Positions 34,586 to 45,652 of a stretch of 64,000 nt of DNA are shown piece after piece (within the stretch, counting starts at the first letter, position 1; every line of letters begins with the position of its first letter). The DNA comes from JARFQW01 sp963842955. Its GTDB lineage: Bacteria; Pseudomonadota; Gammaproteobacteria; Steroidobacterales; XN24. The notes under the pieces were generated by a model. The model worked only from the letters and a program-made list of their open reading frames with translations. It did no database searches and was not told where the DNA came from. Location of the stretch: NCBI GenBank assembly GCA_963842955.1, contig CAWJIJ010000009.1:186001-250000 (forward strand). The letters are read 5' to 3'. A program made the translations under genes and the position numbers.

Positions 34586-35881
34586 ATGATGGTTTCGGTG
34601 GAATCGGCCGAAGGGCTCGAGCGTCGCATGCGTGTTCAGGTGCCCGCGGATCGGATCGAATCAGAAGTCGCCAGTCGGCTGGAAAGCGTGGGCCGCACGG
34701 CAAAGATCAAGGGCTTCAGGCCGGGCAAGATTCCCAAGAAGGTGATTGTCCAGCGTTATGGCGCCCAGGTCCGCCAGGAAGTTCTTGGCGAGATCATGCA
34801 GACAACCTACTTCGAGGCCCTGACCCAGGAGAAGCTTCGGCCGGCCGGTGGGCCGCGCATAGAGCCGAACAATACCTCCGAGGGCGAAGACCTGGACTAC
34901 ACGGCGGTTTTCGAGGTGTATCCGGAACTTGAGGTCAAGGGCTTGGACAATCTAAGCGTCACTCGCCCCGACGTGGAGATCAGTGACTCGGATCTCGACG
35001 ACATGATCGGCCGCCTCCAGCGCCAGCGGGCAACGTGGGAGGTCGCTGACAAGGCGGCCGAGGACGGCGACCGTATCACCGTCGACTTCGACGGCACCAT
35101 CGATGGCGAGCCCTTTTCCGGCGGGCAGGGCGAGGAAGTGCCGATCGTTATCGGCCGTGGCGGCATGCTCGAAGACTTCGAGGACGGCCTGCGCGGCATG
35201 GCCGCGGGCGACGAGAAGGAGATCTCGGTGGCTTTTCCGGAGACCTACGGGGCAACCGAGCTCGCGGGGAAGACGGCGCTCTTCAAAGCCAGCGCCCGGC
35301 AGGTCGAAGTGGAGCGTCTCCCGGAGCTGGACGACGACTTTGCGAAGAGCTTTGCGGTGGAGGACGGCAGCATAGACTCCCTGCGCAAGGAAGTGGCCGA
35401 CAACATGCGCCGTGAGGCGGACCAGGTCATCCGTGGCCGTGTGCGGGATTCGGCGTTCCGGGGTGTGCTCGAAGCCAACCCGGACGTGGAACTCCCTGAG
35501 GTCCTGGTCGAAGAGGAGATTCGCAGCCTGCGGCAGGACGCCGCGCGCCGCATGGGTGGAGGCGAGGACGCGGAATTGCCGCCGCGGGAGCCGTTCGAGG
35601 AAGAAGGCCGCCGCCGCGTCGCGCTTGGCCTGCTGGTCGGTGAGATTATTCGAACCGCGGACATCGACCTGGACCAGACACGAGTCAGGCAACGGCTGGA
35701 GGCCATCGCGGCCGGCACAGGCCAGCCGGAGGCCACCATGAAGATGTATGCAGAACACCGTCAGCTGATGGCGCAGATCGAAAATCAGGTGCTGGAAGAG
35801 CAGGTCGTTGACTGGCTGGTCGAAAAGGCCTCGGTCACGGACCAGAGTGTCGGGTTTTCGGAGCTGATGGACTCCGCCTGA
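34586..35881 (+). CDS. tig: Trigger factor
   Basis: Trigger factor is the ribosome-bound chaperone and prolyl isomerase that meets nascent chains. The 431-residue protein has the ribosome-docking motif GFRPGKIPKKVI, the FKBP-type domain (DGDRITVDFDGTIDGEPF, FEDGLRGMAAG) and the helical C-terminal domain (RRRVALGLLVGEIIR). ATG 34586 follows GAGGGG (34571-34576); ATG 34589 is an equally possible start. It begins the tig-clpP-clpX-lon block. Confidence 0.97.
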   Translation: MMVSVESAEGLERRMRVQVPADRIESEVASRLESVGRTAKIKGFRPGKIPKKVIVQRYGAQVRQEVLGEIMQTTYFEALTQEKLRPAGGPRIEPNNTSEGEDLDYTAVFEVYPELEVKGLDNLSVTRPDVEISDSDLDDMIGRLQRQRATWEVADKAAEDGDRITVDFDGTIDGEPFSGGQGEEVPIVIGRGGMLEDFEDGLRGMAAGDEKEISVAFPETYGATELAGKTALFKASARQVEVERLPELDDDFAKSFAVEDGSIDSLRKEVADNMRREADQVIRGRVRDSAFRGVLEANPDVELPEVLVEEEIRSLRQDAARRMGGGEDAELPPREPFEEEGRRRVALGLLVGEIIRTADIDLDQTRVRQRLEAIAAGTGQPEATMKMYAEHRQLMAQIENQVLEEQVVDWLVEKASVTDQSVGFSELMDSA

Positions 35882-35925
35882 TTGCGGTGATTCGGGCGGA
35901 ATATGGCCCGAAGCAGAGGAATCGA

Positions 35926-35957
35926 CCCGGCGGAGTCCTGCTCCGCCGGGTTTTTTT
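35926..35957 (+). terminator. Rho-independent terminator after tig
   Basis: The 10-bp stem CCCGGCGGAG/CTCCGCCGGG with loop TCCTG is followed by seven T. This is the clearest terminator in the window and separates tig from clpP. Confidence 0.95.
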
Positions 35958-36039
35958 GCGATTTTTGCCGTATCCAGGCTGCCGGTCCGTGGGATAATCA
36001 GAACGAGTCACATCTGAATTTCCAGACAGGATTGCCCAA

Positions 36040-36648
36040 ATGACAACCAAGGCCTTGAATCTCGTGCCCATGGTCGTGGAGCAGACCGCCCGGGGCGAGC
36101 GCGCCTATGACATCTATTCACGCCTCCTCAAGGAGCGGGTGATTTTCGTGGTCGGCCCGGTTGAGGACCACATGGCCAACCTCGTGGTTGCCCAGCTGCT
36201 GTTCCTGGAGTCGGAGAATCCCGACAAGGATATTCATCTGTATATCAACTCCCCGGGAGGCGTCGTGACGGCCGGCATGTCGATCTACGACACGATGCAG
36301 TTCGTGAAGCCTGATATCAGCACCATCTGCGTCGGCCAGGCCGCCAGCATGGGCGCGGTTCTGCTTGCTGGCGGAACGAACGGGAAGCGGTACTGTCTGC
36401 CCCATTCCCGGGTAATGATTCATCAGCCCCTCGGCGGGTTCCAGGGTCAGGCTTCGGATATCGATATCCACGCCAGGGAAGTACTCAAGATTCGTGATCG
36501 GCTTAACGAAATCCTGGCCCACCACACGGGTCAGCCAGTCGAGCAGGTCCGCAAGGACACCGATCGGGACAACTTCATGGGTGGCGAGGAAGCTGTCGCC
36601 TATGGGCTGGTGGACAAGATCCTGAGCAGCCGGAACGAGGAATCCTGA
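36040..36648 (+). CDS. clpP: ATP-dependent Clp protease proteolytic subunit
   Basis: ClpP forms the tetradecameric serine-protease chamber that partners ClpX or ClpA. The 202-residue protein has the catalytic Ser103 in ASMGAVLLAGG, His128 in MIHQPLGG and an Asp further on. YINSPGGVVTAGMSIYDTM is characteristic. ATG 36040. clpX follows 117 bp downstream with its own promoter. Confidence 0.97.
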   Translation: MTTKALNLVPMVVEQTARGERAYDIYSRLLKERVIFVVGPVEDHMANLVVAQLLFLESENPDKDIHLYINSPGGVVTAGMSIYDTMQFVKPDISTICVGQAASMGAVLLAGGTNGKRYCLPHSRVMIHQPLGGFQGQASDIDIHAREVLKIRDRLNEILAHHTGQPVEQVRKDTDRDNFMGGEEAVAYGLVDKILSSRNEES

Positions 36649-36699
36649 GGGGTTCCCGCGGTCGAACACATTCCAGGGAATTTGCGGGCAGCGCCCGTT

Positions 36700-36728
36700 T
36701 TGCCCGCTTTAGACGGGCGTGATATAAG
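36700..36728 (+). promoter_or_regulatory. Sigma-70 promoter of clpX with overlapping inverted repeat
   Basis: TTGCCC (36700-36705) and TATAAG (36723-36728) are 17 bp apart, 37 bp before the clpX ATG. CGCCCGT (36692-36698) and ACGGGCG (36712-36718) form an inverted repeat flanking the -35 box. The repeat could be an operator or a weak attenuator for clpP read-through. Confidence 0.6.
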
Positions 36729-36765
36729 AGGCTTGCAGCGCGCGAGCCAGTGGCGAGGATAGAGA

Positions 36766-38079
36766 ATGAGCGACGACGGACGGGGCAAGCACGAAGACGG
36801 CAAGCTCCTGTATTGCAGTTTCTGCGGCAAAAGCCAGCATGAGGTTAGAAAGCTCATCGCCGGCCCGTCGGTGTTCATCTGCGACGAGTGCGTGGAGCTT
36901 TGCAACGACATCATCCGTGAAGAACTCGAAGAGAAGAGCGACACGGGCCGGGCAAAACTTCCCAAGCCCCATGAGATCAAAGACGTTCTCGACCAGTATG
37001 TGGTGGGTCAGCAGTCTGCGAAGAAAGTGCTGTCGGTCGCTGTTTACAACCACTACAAGCGCCTGGAGAACAAAGCGGGCGAGCGCGGCCGCGGTGACGA
37101 GGTCGAGCTTGCCAAGAGCAATATTCTTCTCATCGGGCCCACGGGTTGCGGTAAGACGCTGCTGGCGGAGACCCTTGCCCGGCTGCTCAATGTCCCCTTC
37201 ACCATTGCCGATGCCACGACCCTGACCGAGGCGGGCTATGTTGGTGAAGACGTTGAGAACATCATCCAGAAGCTGCTCCAGAAGTGCGACTACGACGTTG
37301 ACCGGGCCCAGACCGGCATTGTCTACCTGGACGAAATCGACAAAATTTCCCGGAAATCCGACAATCCGTCCATTACCCGGGACGTGTCGGGAGAGGGCGT
37401 GCAGCAGGCGTTGCTGAAGCTGATCGAGGGCACCGTGGCCTCGGTGCCGCCCCAGGGTGGCCGCAAGCATCCCCAGCAGGAGTTTCTGCAGGTGGACACG
37501 GGAAATATCCTGTTCGTCTGTGGCGGCGCATTTGCCGGCCTGGAAAAGATCATTCTGAATCGCTCCTCCAAGAGTGGCATCGGTTTCGCTGCCGAGGTCA
37601 AAGGCGAAGATGAACAGAAAAACATCGGCGAGCTGTTCCACGACGTGGAGCCGGAAGATCTCATCAAGTACGGTCTGATCCCCGAATTCGTGGGCCGGCT
37701 GCCGGTGGTCGCCACGCTCGATGAACTTGATGAGGAAGCGCTGATCACGATTCTGGTCGAGCCGAAGAATGCGCTGACGAAGCAGTACAAGAAACTCTTC
37801 GAAATGGAAGGAGCGGAGCTGGAGTTCCGGGAAGATGCCCTATCGGCTATCGCCAAAAAGGCGATGGAGCGCAAGACCGGTGCCCGGGGGCTGAGAACGA
37901 TTCTCGAGAACGTTCTTTTGGACACGATGTACGAGCTGCCGTCCATGGACGACGTCTCGAAGGTGGTGGTCGATGAAGCCGTTGTCAACGGCGAGACGAA
38001 GCCTTATGTCATGTACGAGTCCGAGGAAATGCGCACGCGGGTCGGAGAAGAGCGACGACCCACCGGATCGGCGCTCTGA
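36766..38079 (+). CDS. clpX: ATP-dependent Clp protease ATP-binding subunit ClpX
   Basis: ClpX unfolds tagged substrates and feeds them to ClpP. The 437-residue AAA+ protein has the N-terminal four-cysteine zinc finger (CSFCGKSQHEV, then CDECVELC), Walker A GPTGCGKT (about 123-130), Walker B VYLDEIDKI and the IGF-type ClpP-docking loop as KSGIGFAAEV. Length and order match the family. Confidence 0.98.
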   Translation: MSDDGRGKHEDGKLLYCSFCGKSQHEVRKLIAGPSVFICDECVELCNDIIREELEEKSDTGRAKLPKPHEIKDVLDQYVVGQQSAKKVLSVAVYNHYKRLENKAGERGRGDEVELAKSNILLIGPTGCGKTLLAETLARLLNVPFTIADATTLTEAGYVGEDVENIIQKLLQKCDYDVDRAQTGIVYLDEIDKISRKSDNPSITRDVSGEGVQQALLKLIEGTVASVPPQGGRKHPQQEFLQVDTGNILFVCGGAFAGLEKIILNRSSKSGIGFAAEVKGEDEQKNIGELFHDVEPEDLIKYGLIPEFVGRLPVVATLDELDEEALITILVEPKNALTKQYKKLFEMEGAELEFREDALSAIAKKAMERKTGARGLRTILENVLLDTMYELPSMDDVSKVVVDEAVVNGETKPYVMYESEEMRTRVGEERRPTGSAL

Positions 38080-38107
38080 TCTGGCATCAGACCCCGCTCA
38101 GCTCGGC

Positions 38108-38136
38108 CTTGAAACCGGCCGGCTTCTCCCCAATAT
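38108..38136 (+). promoter_or_regulatory. Sigma-32 heat-shock promoter of lon
   Basis: CTTGAAA (38108-38114) and CCCCAATAT (38128-38136) are separated by 13 bp, a near-perfect match to the sigma-32 consensus. The predicted transcript start (about 38143) leaves a leader of about 50 nt before the lon GTG at 38194. Confidence 0.8.
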
Positions 38137-38193
38137 CCTTTGTTCGGGTCCGTTGTGGCCCCGGCCCTTTATCTATGCGGAGTACTCAACGAC

Positions 38194-40629
<2,436 letters not shown>

Positions 40630-40943
40630 TGTGGGTCCTGAGCGGTCTGTTCCGTGCGTCCCCCGTACCCAGCGCCGGCGGCTGCGGCGGAGGACGCACG
40701 GCGAATTTCGGCGCTTTGTTGACAGTCTCTCTCGCGCCTTGATAATGTCCGCGCCACTTTCGGGTGCAACTGATACGATCCGCGTGTCCGGGGATCGTCC
40801 ACTTCCGGAAATCCCGGCGGGAGCCGGTATAACAAAACTCCGGGCTGCGCAGGCCGCCCACTCGGTGGAATTGCGCGGGGCAGGGGCTCGTCTTCATGAC
40901 GGTTTCTGCATTCCGACTAACTTGACGAAGGGAACAGATCTGG
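40630..40943. other. lon-hupB spacer carrying the hupB promoter and long leader
   Basis: A 314-bp gap without a gene. The hupB promoter lies at 40719-40746, leaving a leader of about 190 nt. I see no T-run terminator after lon, so some lon transcripts may read into hupB. Confidence 0.5.
40719..40746 (+). promoter_or_regulatory. Strong sigma-70 promoter of hupB
   Basis: A perfect TTGACA (40719-40724) is followed after 16 bp by GATAAT (40741-40746). This is the best consensus promoter in the window, as expected for an abundant nucleoid protein. Confidence 0.8.
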
Positions 40944-41216
40944 ATGAACAAGGGTGAACTGATTGACGCCGTGGCCGCTGCGGCCGACCTGTCCAAGGCC
41001 GATGCTGCTGCTGCTCTGGACGCCGTCGTTGCGACCATTACCGAGGCTCTCCAGAAGGGCGAGCAGGTATCGGTCGTAGGCTTCGGTACCTTCTCCGTTA
41101 AGGAGCGTGCCGCTCGTGCCGGACGCAATCCTCAGACGGGCGAAACCATTCAAATCAAAGCCAGCAAAGCGCCGGGTTTCAAGGCTGGCAAAGCCCTGAA
41201 GGATGCCGTAAACTAG
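40944..41216 (+). CDS. hupB: DNA-binding protein HU-beta
   Basis: HU is an abundant nucleoid protein that bends DNA without sequence specificity. The 90-residue protein has MNKGELIDAVAAAADLSKA, VVGFGTFSVKERAARAGRNP (the DNA-embracing arm) and the C-terminal GFKAGKALKDAVN. It lies between lon and ppiD as in E. coli, and tRNA-Val begins 17 bp after its stop. Confidence 0.97.
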   Translation: MNKGELIDAVAAAADLSKADAAAALDAVVATITEALQKGEQVSVVGFGTFSVKERAARAGRNPQTGETIQIKASKAPGFKAGKALKDAVN

Positions 41217-41232
41217 CGCGCCTTCCAGGACG

Positions 41233-41308
41233 GGGTGCTTAGCTCAGCTGGGAGAGCGTCGCCCTTACAAGGCGAAGGTCGAAGGTTCGAGCCCTTCAGC
41301 ACCCACCA
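41233..41308 (+). tRNA. tRNA-Val (TAC)
   Basis: A 76-nt cloverleaf. GGGTGCT pairs with AGCACCC. The anticodon loop CTTACAA gives TAC. CCA is encoded at 41306-41308. Only 16 bp separate it from hupB, so it is probably excised from the hupB transcript. Confidence 0.97.
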
Positions 41309-41317
41309 CACGGTTAT

Positions 41318-41394
41318 GGAGTGGTAGTTCAGCTGGTTAGAATACCGGCCTGTCACGCCGGGGGTCGCGGGTTCGAGTCCCGTCCACTCCGCCA
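41318..41394 (+). tRNA. tRNA-Asp (GTC)
   Basis: A 77-nt cloverleaf. GGAGTGG pairs with CCACTCC. The anticodon loop CTGTCAC gives GTC. CCA is encoded at 41392-41394. It is 9 bp after tRNA-Val and followed by a terminator. Confidence 0.97.
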
Positions 41395-41400
41395 AAGACC

Positions 41401-41430
41401 GAAAGGGCGCCTTCGTGGCGCCCTTTCTTT
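41401..41430 (+). terminator. Rho-independent terminator after tRNA-Asp
   Basis: The 11-bp stem GAAAGGGCGCC/GGCGCCCTTTC with loop TTCGT is followed by TTT. It ends the hupB-tRNA-Val-tRNA-Asp unit. Confidence 0.88.
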
Positions 41431-41461
41431 ATGTGATTGCCGATGCGGTCGGAGATAGGCT

Positions 41462-43363
41462 TTGCTGCAGCGAATCAGAGAAGGAATTTCGGGTCCGGTC
41501 GCATGGGCGATTCTTGGACTGCTCGCCCTCGTATTTGCGGTGTGGGGCATCAACATGGATTTCACGCCGACGACCTTTGCAGTAAAGGTCAACGGTGAAG
41601 AAATTCCCGCCGAGCCGATCAGGCAGGCCGTTCAGAACCAGATTTCCCAGGCTCAGCAGAGTTTCCCCGGCGACTTGCCCGAGGAGCTGCAGGCACAGAT
41701 CCGGAACCAGGTCGTTGAGCAGGCCGTTCTTGAGCGCCTGCTGGCTCAGCGTACCGAAGAGCAGGGTTACCGGGTCGGCGATGTGGAACTCAGCCGCTCT
41801 ATCCGTGAGATGCCCGTGTTTCAGGTCGGCGGGCAGTTTTCCATGGATAGCTACCAGGCCCGGGTTCGGGCTGCGGGCTACACGACACCGGTATTCGAGG
41901 AACAGCAGCGCCGGCGCTTCGAGATGCAGCAGCTGGAGACGGCGATCGTCGAAAGCAGCTTTGTTACCGATGCTGAACTCGAGAGCTACGTCCGCCTGGA
42001 TCAGGAACGCCGCGACGTGGAATGGATCGGCTTCCAGGCCGGGGACTTCCTTGACGATATTGAGATCGCGGACGCAGATATCGAAGCCCGCTACGAGGCC
42101 AGCCCCGAGCTGTTTCAGACGGAAGACCAGGTCGACCTCGACTACATCGAGATTCGCCTCGAGAACCTGGTAGGCGGGTTGGAGGTCTCGGAGGACGAAC
42201 TCAGGGATTTCTACGAGACCGAGCGAAGCCGTTCCCCGGAGCTGTTTGTGACCGAGGAGCGCCGTCGGGCCCGGCATGTCTTGATAGCGGTGGATGATGA
42301 CACCGATGACGAGGCTGCGCTGGAGAAGGCCGACGAGGTCCTGTCGCGGCTTCAGGCCGGGGAATCCTTTGACGAGGTTGCCACCAGTGAATCCGATGAT
42401 TCCGGTTCGGCAGCGCAGGGCGGTGACCTGGGATGGGTCGAGCGCGGCATGATGGTGGCACCCTTCGAGGAGGCGCTCTTTGCGCTGAATGATGGCGAGC
42501 TGAGCGGTCCGGTACGCAGCCGTTTCGGCTATCACGTCATACGCCTGGACGAGGTCGAGGCGGGCAGCGAGAAAACCTTCGAGGACTCCCGGGCCGAGCT
42601 CGAGGAGGAATTCCGCCGTCGCAAGGCCGAGGACCTGTACTACGAGCGTGGCGAAGAGCTGGCTGCGCTGGCCTTTGAGAACCCCGACAGCCTGGCTCCG
42701 GCCGCCGAAGCGCTGGGTGTCGAGGTCCAGAGCGTGAGCGGTGTGACCCGCGTCAGCGGACCGGCCGTGGCGGGAGAAGCCAAGGTGCGTGAAGCGGCGT
42801 TCTCCACCGACGTGCTGGACAGCGGCGAGAACAGCCCCATCATCGAGCTGTCCGAGGACCATGCTGTGGTTCTTCGCGTGACCGATCACAGGCTTCCGGA
42901 GACGCGACCCCTGGCCGAGGTCCGTGACGGGATCGCTCAAGACCTCAAGGACGAAGCTGCCAGGGAACAACTGCAGCTCCTGGCCGAGCAGGCGCGCAAG
43001 CGGCTGGACGACGGTGAGACCGCGAGCACAATTGCGGCTGACATTGGCGGTCAGTACAACCCTCGGGAAAGTATCGGCAGAACGTCGGCCGGAATTCCGG
43101 CTCAGCTAAGCGCCGCCGTGTTCGCCGCATCGGCTCCCGCCGGCACAACGGCTGTCATCGAGACGACGGACATCCCCGGCGGTGTCGCGGTTCTTCGCTT
43201 GTTCTCGGTCACGCCCGGCAAAATGTCAGATCTGGATAGTGAAGCCCTGGAGGCCCTCCGGGAACGACTGGCAAGGGAGGCCGCGATCCGCGAACTCAGC
43301 GCGTACATGGCGCAGCTCCGGAGCGAGGCGGCCGTGGTCGTGGTCGACAACCAGATCGAATAG
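41462..43363 (+). CDS. ppiD: Periplasmic chaperone PpiD (SurA/parvulin family)
   Basis: PpiD is anchored in the inner membrane next to the Sec translocon and helps fold exported proteins. The 633-residue protein has an N-terminal membrane span (WAILGLLALVFAVWGIN, about 14-30), the SurA_N-like region and a parvulin domain (RRARHVLIAV to FGYHVIRLDEVE, about 265-365). The TTG at 41462 (GGAGA 7 bp upstream) is the only well-placed start. The hupB-ppiD order is as in E. coli. Confidence 0.94.
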   Translation: MLQRIREGISGPVAWAILGLLALVFAVWGINMDFTPTTFAVKVNGEEIPAEPIRQAVQNQISQAQQSFPGDLPEELQAQIRNQVVEQAVLERLLAQRTEEQGYRVGDVELSRSIREMPVFQVGGQFSMDSYQARVRAAGYTTPVFEEQQRRRFEMQQLETAIVESSFVTDAELESYVRLDQERRDVEWIGFQAGDFLDDIEIADADIEARYEASPELFQTEDQVDLDYIEIRLENLVGGLEVSEDELRDFYETERSRSPELFVTEERRRARHVLIAVDDDTDDEAALEKADEVLSRLQAGESFDEVATSESDDSGSAAQGGDLGWVERGMMVAPFEEALFALNDGELSGPVRSRFGYHVIRLDEVEAGSEKTFEDSRAELEEEFRRRKAEDLYYERGEELAALAFENPDSLAPAAEALGVEVQSVSGVTRVSGPAVAGEAKVREAAFSTDVLDSGENSPIIELSEDHAVVLRVTDHRLPETRPLAEVRDGIAQDLKDEAAREQLQLLAEQARKRLDDGETASTIAADIGGQYNPRESIGRTSAGIPAQLSAAVFAASAPAGTTAVIETTDIPGGVAVLRLFSVTPGKMSDLDSEALEALRERLAREAAIRELSAYMAQLRSEAAVVVVDNQIE

Positions 43364-43453
43364 CTTCGTCGTCATCGGGCCCGAAAGGCTGCGCGATGGC
43401 ACTCACTGAGGCGTTCGCGTAGCATCCGGCGCGGATCCCTTTCCGGAGAAAAC

Positions 43454-44752
43454 ATGCCCCGGCTTGCTCTTCACTGGCAGATTCTGATTGCCCTGGTTCT
43501 GGGCATCCTTGCCGGCTGGGTCACTGGTGACGAAGGGAAGTTCCTTGGCATCACGGCGTACGGAGTTTATGACTTCGTAGGCACCCTGTTCATCAATGCC
43601 CTGAAGATGCTGATCGTGCCGCTGATCATGTCTTCGATTATCGTGGGCGTGGCAGGGATCGGCGGCTCTGGACGGCTTGGCCGTCTGGGTGGCCGCACCC
43701 TGCTTTTCTACGCGTTGACGAGCCTGCTTGCCATCATGGTGGGTCTCGTTCTCGTCAACATTACCCAGCCGGGCATCGTGAACGGCGAACCGGCTCGGGA
43801 ACTCCTTGCCTTCGAGGCCAGCACGGATGCCGTCGGCGTCGCCGTGACCGGAGAGGGTGGGGCGAGGCAGCTCGTAGAGCTGCTTCTGCGGGCTGTGCCA
43901 CCGAATATTGTCCAGGCTGCAGCCGATGGCCAGATGCTCGGTCTGATCTTCTTCAGCATCGTGTTCGGGTACTTCATGACCCGGATCGGTCACGAGCAGA
44001 CAGACATACTCTATCGATTCTGGAATGCGGTGTTTGCGGTGATGATGCGCATCACCGAATGGGTCATGCGATTCGCTCCCATCGGCGTGTTCGGTCTCGT
44101 GGCACGGACCGTGGCGAAGACCGGGTTCGATGCGGCGCAGCCGCTCATCGTTTTCAGCCTCACCGTTCTGGCGGCGCTCGCGATTCATGCCGTGGTGACC
44201 ATCCCGCTGGTTCTGAAGGCCACGGCGGGTCTGAGTCCCTGGGCGCTGTACCGATCGGTTTCTCCCGCGCTCCTTACGGCGTTCTCCACGGCTTCTTCCT
44301 CTGCCACGCTGCCGATTACGATGGAGTGCGTCGAAAAGAATGCCGGGGTGTCCAACCGGATCAGCAGCTTTGTCCTGCCCCTTGGCGCGACCGTCAACAT
44401 GAACGGTACGGCCCTCTACGAATGTGTAGCGGCCATATTTATCGCCCAGGCCTATGGCCTGGAACTGGGACTAGGTCAGCAATTTGTCATTGTGGTGACC
44501 GCGCTGGTGACGTCGATCGGCGTTGCGGGCATCCCATCGGCCTCGCTGGTTGCGATTGCCATCATCCTCACTGCGGTAGGCCTCCCCGTCGAGGCCATCG
44601 GCGTATTGTTCGTTTTCGACCGGATCCTCGACATGGCCAGGACCAGCATCAACGTGCTCGGAGATGCGACCGCTGCCGTTATCGTGGCCCGCCGGGATGG
44701 CGAGGAGGGCGTGTTGGGGCAACCCGCGCTGGAGGCTGTCCGACAAGGTTAA
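43454..44752 (+). CDS. Dicarboxylate/glutamate:cation symporter (DAACS family)
   Basis: A 432-residue inner-membrane protein of the DAACS/SLC1 family that imports glutamate, aspartate or C4-dicarboxylates with Na+ or H+. The two re-entrant loops are typical (FSTASSSATLPITMECV and SIGVAGIPSASLVA), as are NMNGTALYECVAAIF and the helix-8 DRILDMARTSINVLGDA substrate-binding stretch. Which substrate and ion it uses cannot be told from sequence. Confidence 0.9.
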   Translation: MPRLALHWQILIALVLGILAGWVTGDEGKFLGITAYGVYDFVGTLFINALKMLIVPLIMSSIIVGVAGIGGSGRLGRLGGRTLLFYALTSLLAIMVGLVLVNITQPGIVNGEPARELLAFEASTDAVGVAVTGEGGARQLVELLLRAVPPNIVQAAADGQMLGLIFFSIVFGYFMTRIGHEQTDILYRFWNAVFAVMMRITEWVMRFAPIGVFGLVARTVAKTGFDAAQPLIVFSLTVLAALAIHAVVTIPLVLKATAGLSPWALYRSVSPALLTAFSTASSSATLPITMECVEKNAGVSNRISSFVLPLGATVNMNGTALYECVAAIFIAQAYGLELGLGQQFVIVVTALVTSIGVAGIPSASLVAIAIILTAVGLPVEAIGVLFVFDRILDMARTSINVLGDATAAVIVARRDGEEGVLGQPALEAVRQG

Positions 44753-44831
44753 TCGCCCCGGGCACGGTTTCCCCGGTCCTGCACAGAGCCGGGTCCGGGG
44801 CCGCCGCAATCGCGTTGACAGGAGAGACCAC

Positions 44832-45617
44832 ATGGGATTCATGACCGGAAAGCGAGCCCTCATCGTCGGCCTTGCCAGTAATCGTTCCATCGCCTGGGGC
44901 ATCGCCCGGGCCTTCCGGCGCGAGGGCGCCGAGCTGGCGTTTACCTGGCAGACGGAAAAGCTTCGCGGCCGGGTCGAGGGCATGGCCGAGGAGTTGGGAT
45001 CGGCTCTGACCTGCCCCCTGGATGTCGCCGAAGATGCCCAGATTGATTCGGCTTTCGAGTACTTGGCGACGCACTGGGATGGCCTGGATATCATTGTCCA
45101 TTCCGTGGGTTTTGCGCCCCGGGAGGAACTTGCCGGGCGTTACGTGGATGTCGTATCCCGCGAGGGCTACCGGATAGCGCATGACATCAGCGCCTATAGT
45201 TTCGCGGCCCTGGCGCGGGCGGGCCGGCCGATGATGGAGGGTCGCAACGGCGCCCTGCTTACGCTCTCATATCTCGGTGCGGTTCGAGCCATTCCCAACT
45301 ACAACGTCATGGGTCCCGCAAAGGCAAGCCTGGAGGCAAACGTCCGTTTCCTGGCAGCGGATCTCGGCCCGGAGGGGACCCGGGTCAACGGCATATCGGC
45401 CGGTCCCATCAAGACGCTCGCCGCGGCCGGCATCGGCGGCTTCCGCAAGATCCTTTCCCATGTGTCGGAACAGACTCCGCTTCGACGCAACGTCACGACA
45501 GAGGATGTGGGCAACGCGGCGGCGTTTCTATGCTCAGACCTCGCATCGGGGGTGACCGGCGAGATCCTCTACGTGGACAACGGCTACAGTCACGTCGGCA
45601 TGGTGCTGGGCGACTGA
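44832..45617 (+). CDS. fabI: Enoyl-[acyl-carrier-protein] reductase (NADH)
   Basis: FabI catalyses the last reduction of each fatty acid elongation cycle and is the target of triclosan-like inhibitors. The 261-residue short-chain dehydrogenase has LASNRSIAWGIARAF (cofactor site), HSVGFAPREEL and the YNVMGPAKASLE active site with the FabI-type Tyr-X6-Lys spacing. The ATG at 44832 follows GGAGAG. Confidence 0.96.
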   Translation: MGFMTGKRALIVGLASNRSIAWGIARAFRREGAELAFTWQTEKLRGRVEGMAEELGSALTCPLDVAEDAQIDSAFEYLATHWDGLDIIVHSVGFAPREELAGRYVDVVSREGYRIAHDISAYSFAALARAGRPMMEGRNGALLTLSYLGAVRAIPNYNVMGPAKASLEANVRFLAADLGPEGTRVNGISAGPIKTLAAAGIGGFRKILSHVSEQTPLRRNVTTEDVGNAAAFLCSDLASGVTGEILYVDNGYSHVGMVLGD

Positions 45618-45627
45618 GCCCTAACCG

Positions 45628-45652
45628 GTCCGGCGCTGCCTAGCCGCCGGAC
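45628..45652. terminator. Hairpin between convergent fabI and mltD
   Basis: GTCCGGCG (45628-45635) pairs with CGCCGGAC (45645-45652) around a 9-bp loop, overlapping the mltD stop. There is no T-run on either strand, so termination is uncertain. Confidence 0.35.

Noticed and set aside
38140..38193. Upstream TTG start for lon
   Set aside because: It would lie at or before the predicted heat-shock transcript start and adds residues not conserved in Lon.
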